64,000 nucleotides of DNA from Spongilla lacustris (taxonomy: Eukaryota; Porifera; Demospongiae; Spongillida; Spongillidae): the NCBI GenBank assembly GCA_949361645.1, contig OX442417.1, positions 13,939,954-14,003,953 on the forward strand, written 5' to 3'. A model generated the notes under the pieces. The model worked only from the letters and a program-made list of their open reading frames with translations. It was not told where the DNA came from and searched no databases. Below are positions 21,944-34,370 of this stretch, one piece after another (position 1 is the stretch's first letter; the number at the start of each line of letters is the position of its first letter). The position numbers were made by a program, and so were the translations under genes.

Positions 21944-24900
21944 CCAGCAAGTTCAAACTCCATTACGACCCTCAGAATTTGAGAGAGAGCTACGTAATCA
22001 CCCTGACAAAGCCTGGGTTACCTGGCTGCTAAATAGCATTCTATACGGCGTTTCTATTGGTTATAATGGTCCCCACACACCCTACACTGCACGTAATCTC
22101 CCCTCAGCCTTCCAGCATCCGGAGGTGGTTAGCTCTGAGCTCCAGAAGGAGGTGGAAGCTGGCAGGGTTCTAGGCCCCTTTGCTGACCGACCGCTGCCCA
22201 ACCTGAGAACCTCGGGGCTTGGTGTTGCTCCTAAGAAGAATGGGAAATGGAGAGTCATACTCCACCTCTCGGCTCCCCATGGATCAAGCGTCAATGATGG
22301 CATTTTGAAGGAAGAGTTTTCACTGTATTACTCTTCAGTGGACGATGCTGTCCGGCTTCTCCACACCTATGGCACTGGTGCGATAATGGCAAAAATTGAT
22401 CTTAAGTCCGCCTTTAGAATGGTTCCTGTACACCCAGCAGACTGGGACTTACTACGGTGGCCCGGTAGGTCGCGCACTAAGACAGTTGCGCCACGCACTA
22501 CTTGAAGTTTGCACCGCGCACTAGTTGAGGTTTGCACCGTGCACAGTGCACTAGTTGAGATTTGTACCGCGCACTAGTTGAGATTTGCACCGCGCACTAG
22601 TTGAGGTTTGCACCGCGCACTAGTCCGGGTTTGCACCGCGCACTAATTGAGGTTTGCACCCAGCACTAGTTGAGGTTTGCACAGCGCACTAGTCGAGATT
22701 TGCACCCAGCACTGACTATGGGATGGCAAATTGTTTGGTTACGTCACTATCTATTAAAGCTGCTATTAACAAACAGTTCGAAGTTCTAATGTTCTCATGC
22801 TGCGCCGAAACGAACCAGAGGTCTTTCGTTGCCTCCAATATGCTAGTTGGGCGTAGCCTGACCTTCGCATTTTGGCGGAAGGTCGGGTATCTAATCAAGC
22901 CTATACCAGGTATGCATACCCGACCTTCTGACAAAACGCGAAGGTCAGGCTACGCCCAACTAGCATATTGGAGGCAACGAAAGACCTCTCGTTCGTTTCG
23001 GTGCAGCATGAGAACATTAGAACTTCGAACTGTTTGTTAATAGCAGCTTTAATAGATAGTGATGTAACCAAACAATTTGCCATCCCATAGTCAGTGCTGG
23101 GTGCAAATCTCGACTAGTGCGCTGTGCAAACCTCAACTAGTGCTGGGTGCAAACCTCAATTAGTGCGCGGTGCAAACCCGGACTAGTGCGCGGTGCAAAC
23201 CCGGACTAGTGCGCGGTGCAAACCTCAACTAGTGCGCGGTGCAAATCTCAACTAGTGCGCGGTGCAAATCTCAACTAGTGCGCTGTGCACGGTGCAAACC
23301 TCAACTAGTGCGCGGTGCAAACTTCAAGTAGTGCGTGGCGCAACTGTCTTAGTGCGCGACCTACCGGGCCACCGTAGACTTACTGGGGATGTTTTGGGAT
23401 GGCATGTACTATGTCGACACATGCCTACCCTTTGGGCTCAGATCTGCACCATGCCTGTTCAACCGTTTTGCTGATGCCCTTCATTGGGTCCTTGCTACCA
23501 ACTACCACATTGATGCGGTCCACTACCTGGATGATTTTCTTCTTGTGGGGGGCAGCAGGTCAGCAACAATGTACCTCCTCTGCCCAAGTCACACTCTCAG
23601 TTTGCGAAAGGTTGGGGATTCCTGTTGCCTTTGAGAAATTGGAGGGACCATCAACACAAATCACCTTCCTGGGGATTGTCCTGGATTCGGAGGCTCACCG
23701 ACTGTCACTTCCCCAGGACAAGTTGCGTGACATCTTGCAGATGGTCCAGTCCTGGCTGGGACGGCACAAGGCAACCAAGCGTGAGCTGCTATCCCTCATT
23801 GGCAAGCTGTCATTTGCGGCCAAAGTTGTTCCGGCTGGGCGTCTATTCCTGCGGCGTTTAATTGACCTGTCCACTACTGTCGATAGACTCCATCACTATA
23901 TTCGGATCAACTCAGAGGCCAGGGCAGACCTTGCATGGTGGGCTCGCTTCCTCCCAACCTGGAATGGAGTAGCCATGTTTCTGGACCCTTGTTGGATCAG
24001 TGCCGAAACACTGAACCTGTTCACGGATGCCTCCGGTATCCATGGGTTTGGGGGCTACTTCAACGGGTCCTGGTTCAGGGGGTCGTGGCTGCCTCATCAG
24101 GAGCTTTCCCAGCGTTCCATTCAGTGGCAGGAACTGTTTGCCATTGTGGCAGCAGCTCATGCGTGGGGTCACAAGCTAGCCGGACACTGCATCAGGTTCC
24201 ACTGTGACAACCAGGCGGTGGTTCATGCATGGTCTGGTCAGTCCTCCCGGGATCCCAAGAACATGAGCCTTCTTCGGGAGTTGTTCTATGCCGCTGCATG
24301 CAACAACTTTACAATCCAACTTGTGCATGTCCCGGGCAAACACAACCCACTGGCAGATGCATTGTCCCGGAATCAGCTCTCACCATTTTTTGCTCTTGCC
24401 CCACAGGCCGAACCGGTCCCCACCTCCATACCCACAGCATTAGCCAGTCTCTACCTTGTCTCTCTCATCCACAGAGCCCTGGCCGGGTCTACTACCTCCA
24501 CCTACAAGGTGGGCATTCAGCGGTACCTAACATTCTGCAAGGCACTGGATCTGGCTCCCATACCATCCACCAAACGCCAAGTGGCGCTGTTTGCCACCCA
24601 CCTTAGCACCTCCCTTCGCCTCCCGACCATTCGGGTGTACTTGGCAGCTGTCTCATTCCTGCATCATGTCGGTGGACACAGAAGCCCTGTGAGTGGCAAC
24701 ACCATCTTGAAGCTGGTCTTGCGTGGTATCCAAAGAAAACAGACACAGTCCCAATGCAGGACACCCCGACTCCCTATAACCCCGCAGATACTGGCTGACC
24801 TGTTGAAACATCTTGGTTGTGATTCAACTATCCCATCACAGGACAGACTCATGCTCAAGGCGGCCATGTCACTAGCATTTTTTGGCTTCCTCCGCGTCAG

Positions 24901-25387
24901 CGAGTTGACAGTTCCTGCCTATCACGCATCACGCCAATTTTTGGCTAGACGGGACATTCAGTTTCTTGGACACCAGCTGAAGGTGTTCCTAACGCACTCC
25001 AAGACGGACCAGTTTGGGCAGGGTTCAGTCATCACTGTGGGGTGCAGTGAGGATGCTTGTTGTCCCGTCAGTGCCATGCAACACTACCTGGAGAGCTGCA
25101 GGACTCCACCGTCAAGGCCTTTGTTCCACTTCAGGAATGGCATGCCCTTAACTGCAAAGAAGTTTCGAGCGATCCTTCATTTTCACCTCAAGTCGCTGGG
25201 CTTCAAACTGTCCCTCTTCAACACCCACAGCTTTCGGATTGGGGCAGCCACTGCTGCTGCCAAGGCTGGCATGTCATCCTCCACCATCATGAAGCTCGGC
25301 CACTGGCGCAGTGCTGCCTTCCACTCCTACGTCCGTCACCATCCGGCCCACCCCTCCGCTGCTGCTCAGATGGCAAAGGCACAATAA
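21672..25387 (+). pseudogene. DIRS-order pol: RT, RNase H, tyrosine recombinase (interrupted)
   Basis: 21672-22452 carries the N-terminal RT (APKKNGKWRVILHLS, AKIDLKSAFRMVPVHP). It resumes at 23377 with LPFGLRSAPCLFNRFADAL and YLDD (about 23524-23535). A one-base shift then moves the frame to the 23399-25387 ORF: connection region, RNase H (LFTDASGIHGFGG, CDNQAVVHAW, NPLADALSR), and a C-terminal tyrosine recombinase with FLRVSELTVP, HSFRIGAATAA and LGHWRSAAFHSYVR, which supply the R, HxxR, H and Y catalytic residues. Removing the insertion rejoins the RT exactly across GACTTAC. Two lesions, insertion and frameshift, make it non-autonomous today. Confidence 0.85.
22453..23376. mobile_element. 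924-bp foldback element in the RT domain, 7-bp target duplication
   Basis: Arms 22453-22890 and 22914-23376 are near-perfect reverse complements with a loop of about 23 bp. The ends are TACGGTGGCCCGGTAGGT. GACTTAC flanks both sides (22446-22452, 23377-23383). Each arm has about eight to ten subterminal tandem units of about 22 bp (GCGCACTAGTTGAGGTTTGC) and a roughly 200-bp unique inner part with a short shared ORF (MANCLVTSLSIKAAINKQFE). The layout resembles Foldback/TU-type elements. The superfamily is unknown. Confidence 0.92.
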
Positions 25388-25899
25388 CTGAACTTACATG
25401 TATTTGCACACACTTCCCCCCTTATTTGTATTCCCTCGTGTGTATGTATGGCCCAGAAAACCAATTTACCCAGAGTCTGGCTAGTTTGCACTATTGTGGG
25501 GGGGCTGAAGGGCGTGTATTTGGGGGCTAATTTGGGCGGAGCCCTGCGGGCTTGTCCCTACAAAGCCGGCTTGCCAAGCCTGGACCAGTGTCCTGGCTTG
25601 GTACACAGGTCACACAGTTGGTGACCAGCGTCACCCTGGTGCCTGTCTAGCCGGCAGACTTTCCCAACGATCCTGGATAGCCAAGCCTGGACCAGCGTCC
25701 TGGCTTTGGTACACAGGTCACCCGGTTGTGGTCAGTGGCACTAACTGGTGCCACTACTGCCGGGGAGTTTGGGTACAGGGACACAGGCTCGTGGGGTACT
25801 CCTGACCCTTGCCCCCATTTGCTGCCAATCAGTCAACCATGAACGTTACACTAGCATTGCGTTTGGGCATCTGGCTAGAAATTATTAGGTTGATAATTA

Positions 25900-26345
25900 A
25901 ATAAATGCATGCAGACACTATCAAGTGCTTCCAATCACACTTTAGAAGAGCAGCTAGCTCAAGGCGAGATGGGATCTTGGCAGCAGCTAGTTGACAGATG
26001 CTCCACATCCAGTGTGTAGTGCAGGGCTTTGAAGGGCAAAGAAGGCTAAAACAGTGATTTTCAGCTGTCTTTAGTTTAGATAGTATCCTTTTGGCAATGG
26101 AGAACAAAAGAGCTAAGTGTCATGGTCTTTAGCTTTGCCTACTATTCCAACCTCCTCCCCATGCTGCTGCTTTTATTTATGTTGTCCCAACTCCAGGACA
26201 GAGTCTTCACCTTGAACAAAGTGAGCTCGAAGTAGTGGGTGTGGCCCAGCCAAGGGATCTGTTACTTGACGTGTACCTGATGGGAGATGGGCGTATGTCA
26301 GATGGGAGGTGGGCGTGTACTTGATGGGAGGTGGGTGTGTATTTT
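25900..26345 (+). repeat. Duplicated block copy 2 plus a piece of GH116 intron
   Basis: 25900-26260 matches 18425-18770 and 34370-34770. 26265-26345 matches the short GATGGGAGGTGGGCGTGT repeats found just after the donor of the second visible GH116 exon (1890-1985). The 20-bp minisatellite starts about 170 bp further on. Confidence 0.75.
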
Positions 26346-26514
26346 GTATAGTATGAAGATTACAGCCATTATGCACATGTGTAGAGATGGCCAGAGTGTG
26401 TTAGCTGGTGACTGCTGCATGCTAATAAGAACAAATCCAGATTTGTATGTCAATCTATCAGGTTAGTATACAACATATATGATCGTATATGTCGGCATGT
26501 ATTTGATGGTTAGT

Positions 26515-29408
26515 GGCAGAGGAGGTACTTGTAGGTTTGTGCATGATGGGAGGTAGGTGTGTGCATGATGGGAGGTGTGTGCATGATGGGAGGTGTGTGC
26601 ATGATGGGAGGTAGGTGTGTGCATGATGGGAGGTAGGTGTGTGCATGATGGGAGGTAGGTGTGTGCATGATTGGAGATAGGTGTGTGCATGATGGGAGGT
26701 AGGTGCGTGCATGATGGGAGGTGTGTGCATGATGGGAGATGGGAGGTGTGTGCATGATGGGAGGTGAGTGCATGATTGGAGGTAGGTGCATGATGGGAGA
26801 TGGGAGGTGAGTGCATGATTGGAGGTAGGTGTGTGCATGATGGGAGGTAGGTGTGTGCATGATGGGAGGTAGGTGTGTGCATGATGGGAGGGAGGTGTGT
26901 GCATGATGGGAGATGGGAGGTGTGTGCATGATGGGAGGTGAGTGCATGATTAGAGGTAGGTGCATGATGGGAGATGGGAGGTGTGTGCATGATGGGAGGT
27001 GTGTGCATGATGGGAGGTAGGTGTGTGCATGATGGGAGGTAGGTGTGTGCATGATGGGAGGTAGGTGTGTGCATGATGGGTAGTAGGTGTGTGCATGATG
27101 GGAGGTAGGTGTGTGCATGATGGGAGGTAGGTGTGTGCATGATGGGAGGTAGGTGTGTGCATGATGGGAGGTAGGTGTGTGCATGATGGGAGGTAGGTGT
27201 GTGCATGATGGGAGGTAGGTGCATGCATGATGGGAGGTGTGTTCATGATGGGAGATGGGAGGTGTGTGCATGATGGGAGGTAGGTGTGTGCATGATGGGA
27301 GGTAGGTGTGTGCATGATGGGAGGTAGGTGTGTGCATGATGGGAGGTAGGTGTGTGCATGATGGGAGGTAGGTGTGTGCATGATGGGAGGTAGGTGTGTG
27401 CATGATTGGAGGTAGGTGTGTGCATGATGGGAGGTAGGTGCGTGCATGATGGGAGGTGTGTGCATGATGGGAGATGGGAGGTGTGTGCATGATGGGAGGT
27501 GAGTGCATGATTGGAGGTAGGTGCATGATGGGAGATGGGAGGTGAGTGCATGATTGGAGGTAGGTGTGTGCATGATGGGAGGTAGGTGTGTGCATGATGG
27601 GAGGTAGGTGTGTGCATGATGGGAGGGAGGTGTGTGCATGATGGGAGATGGGAGGTGTGTGCATGATGGGAGGTGAGTGCATGATTAGAGGTAGGTGCAT
27701 GATGGGAGATGGGAGGTGTGTGCATGATGGGAGGTGTGTGCATGATGGGAGGTAGGTGTGTGCATGATGGGAGGTAGGTGTGTGCATGATGGGAGGTAGG
27801 TGTGTGCATGATGGGTAGTAGGTGTGTGCATGATGGGAGGTAGGTGTGTGCATGATGGGAGGTAGGTGTGTGCATGATGGGAGGTAGGTGTGTGCATGAT
27901 GGGAGGTAGGTGTGTGCATGATGGGAGGTAGGTGTGTGCATGATGGGAGGTAGGTGCATGCATGATGGGAGGTGTGTTCATGATGGGAGATGGGAGGTGT
28001 GTGCATGATGGGAGGTAGGTGTGTGCATGATGGGAGGTAGGTGTGTGCATGATGGGAGGTAGGTGTGTGCATGATGGGAGGTAGGTGTGTGCATGATGGG
28101 AGGTAGGTGTGTGCATGATGGGAGGTAGGTGCGTGCATGATGGGAGGTGTGTGCATGATGGGAGATGGGAGGTGTGTGCATGATGGGAGGTGAGTGCATG
28201 ATTGGAGGTAGGTGTGTGCATGATGGGAGGTAGGTATGTGCATGATGGGAGGTAGGTGCGTGCATGATGGGAGGTGTGTGCATGATGGGAGGTGAGTGCA
28301 TGATTGGAGGTAGGTGTGTGCATAATGGGAGGTAGGTGTGTGCATGATGGGAGGTAGGTGCGTGCATGATGAGAGGTGTGTGCATGATGGGAGATGGGAG
28401 GTGTGTGCATGATGGGAGGTGAGTGCATGATTGGAGGTAGGTGTGTGCATGATGGGAGGTAGATGTGTGCATGTTGGGAGGTGGTGTGCATGATGGGAGG
28501 TAGGTGTGTGCATGATGGGAGGTAGGTGTGTGCATGATGGGAGGTAGGTGTGTGCATGATGGGAGGTAGGTGTGTGCATGATGGGAGGTAGGTGCGTGCA
28601 TGATGGGAGGTGTGTGCATGATGGGAAATGGGAGGTGTGTGCATGATGGGAGTTGAGTGCATGATTGGAGGTAGGTGTGTGCATGATGGGAGGTCGGTGT
28701 GTGCATGATGGGAGGTAGGTGTGTGCATGATGGGAGGTGAGTGCATGATTGGAGGTGTGTGCATGATGGGAGGTAGGTGTGTGCATGATGGGAGGTAGGT
28801 GTGTGCATGATGGGAGGTAGGTGTGTGCATGATGGGAGGTAGGTGTGTGCATGATGGGAGGTAGGTGTGTGCATGATGGGAGGTGTGTGCATGATGGGAG
28901 GTGTGTGCATGATGGGAGGTAGGTGTGTGCATGATGGGAGGTAGGTGTGTGCATGATGGGAGGTGGTGTGTGCATGATGGGAGGTAGGTGCATGATGGGA
29001 GGTGTGTGCATGATGGGAGGTGTGTGCATGATGGGAGGGAGGTGTGTGCATGATGGGAGGGAGGTGTGTGCATGATGGGAGGTAGGTGTGTGCATGATGG
29101 GAGGGAGGTGTGTGCATGATGGGAGGTAGGTGTGTGCATGATGGGAGGTAGGTGTGTGCATGATGGGAGGTAGGTGTGTGCATGATGGGTGCATGAAGGG
29201 AGGTGTGTGCATGATGGGAGGGAGGTGTGTGCATGATGGGAGGGAGGTGTGTGCATGATGGGAGGTAGGTGTGTGCATGATGGGAGGGAGGTGTGTGCAT
29301 GATGGGAGGTAGGTGTGTGCATGATGGGAGGTAGGTGTGTGCATGATGGGAGGTAGGTGTGTGCATGATGGGAGGGAGGTGTGTGCATGAAGGGAGGTGT
29401 GTGCATGA
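26515..29408. repeat. 20-bp minisatellite GTGTGCATGATGGGAGGTAG with 735-bp higher-order repeat
   Basis: About 2.9 kb of units of 14-28 bp, dominated by a 20-bp form. Rare variants such as TTCATGATGGGAGATGGG recur at 27243 and 27978, and the block with CATGATTGGA and GCGTGCATG variants recurs at about 26665 and 27400. Both give a period of about 735 bp. Minus-strand ORFs of up to 974 codons (His/Pro/Thr/Ser/Cys) are a consequence of the unit lacking stops. Confidence 0.96.
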
Positions 29409-30546
29409 TAGCTAAGCTGTAAATCAACTCCCAATTATTAGTAAACAGCCTGAAAAGTTTCTACAAACAAACAAGAACAATCATTGCAATAGGAGCACAT
29501 GAATGAAATCAGATCGCCTATTAAAACACTATCTAACTATCCAGTAAAACTAGCACAAACATTACATAAGTAAAATCCACAGATGTTATTGGCTACACCT
29601 AACCATGCACATCAGAGGTGTATTGGTGCAGGAAGGCACCTTAAGATCACATCACGCTCTGTATCTGTAGGTAGCATCATCTTGTGGTATAAGTACACAT
29701 ATATACAAAGCTTTCAATATTAAATACATGCTTAGAAAAAAAAAACACTCTGGGGTCTCTGTCTTTGAACCCATGCCACCCACCCCTTCCTGTTTGGTGA
29801 TTATTCCTTAAGTACAAACGGTCAATGGCTGTTACAAACACTATATAATTGGTGCGGTCAATATGAAAAACCCTGCATTTGATAGTTACATCACCCTATC
29901 TCTCACAACATCTTCACCACACCTCTCGATTATCATATCATATATTTCCTCATTGTCCTATTCACTCTCATCATCCCCATCACAAAGCTTTCTCTCTGTG
30001 AATGACATTTGCCACATCATAGCCACATGTACACCCATGTAGGATGAGAGGAAGATAAATGATAAAGGCAATCATAAATGCACTTTAGTGAGCATAACAC
30101 AAAATCCAACCACAAAACTAAATGCAGATTTCAAGTGCAGCTAAGTCATAATAATGAACCTTCCTCCTCCCCCTCCCCTCCATGGTGGTGAACCTTCCAC
30201 CTCCCCTTCCCATGGTGGTGAACCCCCTCCATGGAGAACGCACCCCCAGACCATCAGTATGTTCTGCTTGTCCAGTTGGAGATGGCTGTAAGTGCCTTGT
30301 GTGGGGGTAGTTCACCACCATTCCTGGGGGGGGGGGGGGGGGGGAGGAATATTCATCACCACGGAGAGGAGTACTCCTAGATCTAAACGACGAAGTTTCC
30401 TACATATGTACTCATGTAAAAATTCATTTGTAAGTGGTGCATTAGAGGGCATGTTTATTGATGGGAGAGGCAAGTTGCCTATTATGTTACAACATTAATG
30501 TATATAGTTTATACCGGTATATAAGCGTTTTGTATGTTGTGGAGGA
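29409..30546. other. No gene recognised; poly-G tract at about 30330-30347
   Basis: Unique-looking sequence between the minisatellite and beta-helix pseudogene C. GGTGGTGAACCTTCC-like short repeats occur at 30150-30235, and a G-run near 30330. The short ORFs have no family match I recognise. Confidence 0.5.
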
Positions 30547-30609
30547 GTGTTCGCCATATGGGTACGTGCAGCTGCTCCATCTGGAGGGCCATCATATAGA
30601 GCCGAAGTG

Positions 30610-33600
30610 ATGATGAATCAGACGGTACTTGTTTTATCCGTTCTTGGGAGCTACGTGGTTGTTATGTCCGATGAGGTCAACCTCACCGCTACCATTCCAC
30701 CTGGCTATGCTCTACAGGACTACCTATGCAGTGGACCGCTTAAGTCCAATACGACTGTTGTGTTGGACGATGGAGAGCATTGCATATCTTCATGCAACAT
30801 TTCCAATGAAGGCAACATTACGATAATAGGGTCTTCGATGAAAAACACCGCAATTCGTTGTGAGTGAGAAGGTAGAGTGTTACGATTCAGTTCAGTGCAA
30901 AAGTTGACCTTGGAGAGGGTGGCATTCGTTAGCTGTGGTATACAACTGGTATCGATCGAAAATACTGTTATCACTGACTGTATATTTCAGAGCAGTTCAA
31001 AGGATACGGTCACATTCAAGTACCAAAATTGACATCACCAGTTGTGTATTTCAGAACAACAGTGCTAGAAGTAGTGTGATGCTGTTAGGATCAACTGGCA
31101 ATGTTAGCATCACAAACTGTACATTTCAGAACAACAGTGCTACTGATAGTGGTGGTGGTTTGATGTTGGATGGATCAAAAGGCTATATTAGCATGAAAAA
31201 CTGCACATTTATTAAAAACACAGCGAGCTATGGAGCAGCAGTCTATGTTGCAAATGATGGAATGGGTGAGCCATTAGTCCACCTCCTTCTCCAGGATGTG
31301 GTTATTAAAGATAACCATTGCTCTGGAGGGGCCATTTTCTTTGATGGAGTGAAGGTGGACATCTTTGGAAACACCCCCACAGGGAGTCAGTTCTCATCTA
31401 ACTCTGCCAAAGGGGCCATTCAAGGACAAAATGGTTTACTGCTGCAGCATGGTAACATCACATTCACAGAGAACATAGGAGTGAATGGAGGGGCCATAAG
31501 CAGAGTGGAATTTTCCAGAAATGTAGCAACTGGATTTGGTGGTGCTATCTACAATGATTGGGTTAAAATAGGTCCTTTAGGTTTATGTGTCATACGCTTT
31601 GTCTAAGTAACGTTTCTCAGCCCAGCTATTTTTCCTTCACCTTCACAGATAACCATGCACAACAAGGTGGTCATACTATATATGCCACACCCATTTATAA
31701 ATGTACTTATTGTTTGGATAACTCACCTTTCCAACAAATGTGCACTTGTGTGGCTGCAGTGACCCTAAGTTGTGCAATGTCACAAGTCAGTACCAAGGAA
31801 AGGTTACCACATATCCTGGTGGGACTGTGAGACTTAATGTTACCTCAGTGGATGATGGAAACAACCTATCACCTGGTGTGGTTTACACACAAATTGATAC
31901 CAGTGATATTACCTCTCAATACATAACACTTGAACCATGGCAGGAGGCTCAGTGGATAGGAGCAGTATGTGGTACGATAGAGTACCAAATCTATGGACCA
32001 GAAATGACTGCTTCTGTCCAATAACCCTGATAACTCTCCAGCTGTCATTGAGGTGGAGCTGTTACCTTGTAAGCCAGGGTTCACAATATTATCTACTGGT
32101 GTGATAAAGTGTGACTGTTCACTGTTTTTCACATCACTTGGAGTGGTCTGTGATACATCAGATGGTACTGTGACTAGAATAAAAAATAACTGGATTGGTG
32201 TGTACAATAACACAGTTCCAGCACTGGCTTCAACCTGTCCTTTGGACTACTGCAATAGTACCCTATATAAGCTGTCCCTAGGTAGGCCTGGGAACTTGTG
32301 CAATGGAGGGCGTACTGGCATTCTTTGTGGTCATTGCCAAGGTAACAATAGTGTGACTTTTGGTTCTTCCAAGTGCCAGGTGTGCACAGATATGTGGCTG
32401 ATCACACTTGTGATGTTTGCAGTGCTGGGTGTCTTACTGGTGGCATCACTGTTCTTCCTCAACCTCACTGTAACACAAGGCACACTCTATGGGCTCATCT
32501 TCTATGCCAACATCATTCAAGTCAATACTTCAAACTTCATTATTCCTCAGCCAATCCATTTTAAACCCTATGAAGGTGATTGTGTCCCTTGTGAACCTTG
32601 ACCTTGGACTCCCTCTGTGTTTCTATGATGGTATGGATGATGCTGACAAGGCTGGCCTTCAGTTTGTGTTCCCAGCCTACCTCCTCATCCTCACCATGAC
32701 AGTCATTGTGCTCTGCCACTACTGTCTTCAGAGATCTCCAACCTCCTCCACTAGTTCCTGTTGGTATAGATTTTCCATCTTAATAGGAGAAAGAGCAGTT
32801 GGTGTCCTATCTACTCTCATCTACTTGTCATATTTGTTGAGAACTGTGATTGATGTTTTCACATATTCCACAGTCCACCTGCCCACTGGTGACATGTATG
32901 TGTGGTTCTATGATGGAAATGTGGAATACCAACATGGGAAGCATACTATTTTGTTTGTGGTTGCCATGGTGACATATACTCTGTTCCTCCTCCCCTACAC
33001 CTTTGCCCTCACTTTCATTCCAATCATTGAACAGTACAGTGAACACAACAGACTGTTCAACTATCTCCACATGAAGGCCAATCAGATGAAACCAATGAAT
33101 GATGCCCACTATGCCCCCCATAAGGGGGAGTGGCGATGGTGGCTGGGAGCAAGGCTTTGGCTTCTAGTTGTGATATACAGTTTAAATCCAGTGTATAGTT
33201 CTGACAAGCCATCTCTACTTTTGTCCATCCAGGCTACTGTGTTGATCTTGTTCACCATAGCACAAGCAGGAATAAAGCCATTTGGACAGTCACATCAACA
33301 GACAGATAGATGCACCAGATATACCATCTTCTACAACCAATTGTACAATTTTCTTGACCTGTTTTACCTCATCAACTATATTGCACTAGCTATGTCAATG
33401 TCTTACATTCTAGAGCAGAGTTCAGACCAAGCACAGATGACTGTAGTATCTGTTGGTGTTTTGGTGGGTCTCTATGTAGTGTTTTGATGGTGACTGTCTT
33501 GTACCATCTCATTGTGGTCATCCTCAAGGCTTGCAAGATGTATGACAGAGCCAGAGAGAAGATAAATGGATTATTATATGACTTAATGGTTCCTATAGAG

Positions 33601-33684
33601 CTGAATGACCCCACCACCAATACTGTCAGCACCACCACTGTGACACTCAACTATGGTCTGAGGGAACCACTGTGTGAAGATTAA
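30610..33684 (+). pseudogene. Beta-helix/multi-TM gene, degraded copy C
   Basis: It aligns end to end with copy B, from the signal peptide (LVLSVLGSYVVVMS) to the identical C-terminus REPLCED. A nonsense change truncates it at 30865-30867 (GGA to TGA after VRCE). Frames then jump (30935-31606, 31740-32024, 32053-32601, 32489-33487, 33484-33684), which implies at least five indels or stops. Three beta-helix modules remain. The membrane half is nearly complete, with small deletions. Confidence 0.92.
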
Positions 33685-33689
33685 AGTAC

Positions 33690-34370
33690 ATGCCATGGTG
33701 AGTGTTCAGACATATTAGTACTAGTATTATGTACTGTACAAAAGCTTGATTTGACTTGATTTGTGTGCTGATTTTGTTTAATTTTGTATTATTAGAATGT
33801 ACCTAACCTGATATCATGCCTTCTGCATCACACCTGCGATGTTATGATTAGTTTGGGCACCAGCAGTGTGTAGTTCAGGCACAAGGCACAGTGGGATACC
33901 TTGGCTAAAACGTGCCACACTCACATCACTTTTTCCTTGCATACAGCTGCATAAGTATAGAAGGAATGGTGGAGGATTAAAATTAAGTAGAGGAGAAACA
34001 TGGTAGCTTTAAATGTAGGCTTATGGTAATACATAGTGTATACATGCATATATCTTTGAGTGAGTGTAGTGTTGTCATGGGGCAATGATTTGTCCATCAA
34101 TATATTAGTGGCTACAATTGCACACACTGGATCAACAATGAAGGCTTGTCTCAATGTTTGTTTTACTAGCTTTGTGGCAGGTTATGTCATATTTCCGTAT
34201 CACTTAATTCAAGCAAAATGAGGCTGAGAAAATGATGCAGTATTTTTAAAACCTATCTCTGTGGCTGATTACTATGTATTTCAGTATAAAAAGGAATGCT
34301 TTACTATGAAAGTTGATAATGTTCACACCAAATCCCCTGGCGGTATGCTGGTCACTTATTCTAGTACCAA
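33690..34370. repeat. Intergenic block duplicated at about 36760-37170
   Basis: Shared strings such as GTAGCTTTAAATGTAGGCTT and TAGTGGCTACAATTGCACAC show two copies of the same roughly 400-bp sequence. No ORF or exon in it is convincing. Confidence 0.7.

Larger units (their letters stand above)
20930..25840 (+). mobile_element. DIRS-order tyrosine-recombinase retrotransposon, decayed
   Basis: The domain order is gag-like, reverse transcriptase, RNase H, tyrosine recombinase, with no long terminal repeats, as in the DIRS/Ngaro/PAT order (known). The gag and pol frames overlap at about 21672-21943. The RT is split by a foldback element (22453-23376). A frameshift falls shortly after the YLDD motif, near 23550-23600. 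The 3' end has two copies of a roughly 95-bp sequence (25571-25665 and 25679-25775). These may be the split direct repeats of Ngaro/PAT-type elements. No methyltransferase domain was recognised between RNase H and recombinase. The left end was not delimited. Confidence 0.85.

Noticed and set aside
26463..29434. Minus-strand ORFs up to 974 codons rich in His, Pro, Thr, Ser and Cys
   Set aside because: They lie wholly in the 20-bp minisatellite. The unit has no stop in several frames, overlapping ORFs in all frames are equally long, and no start context or domain is present.
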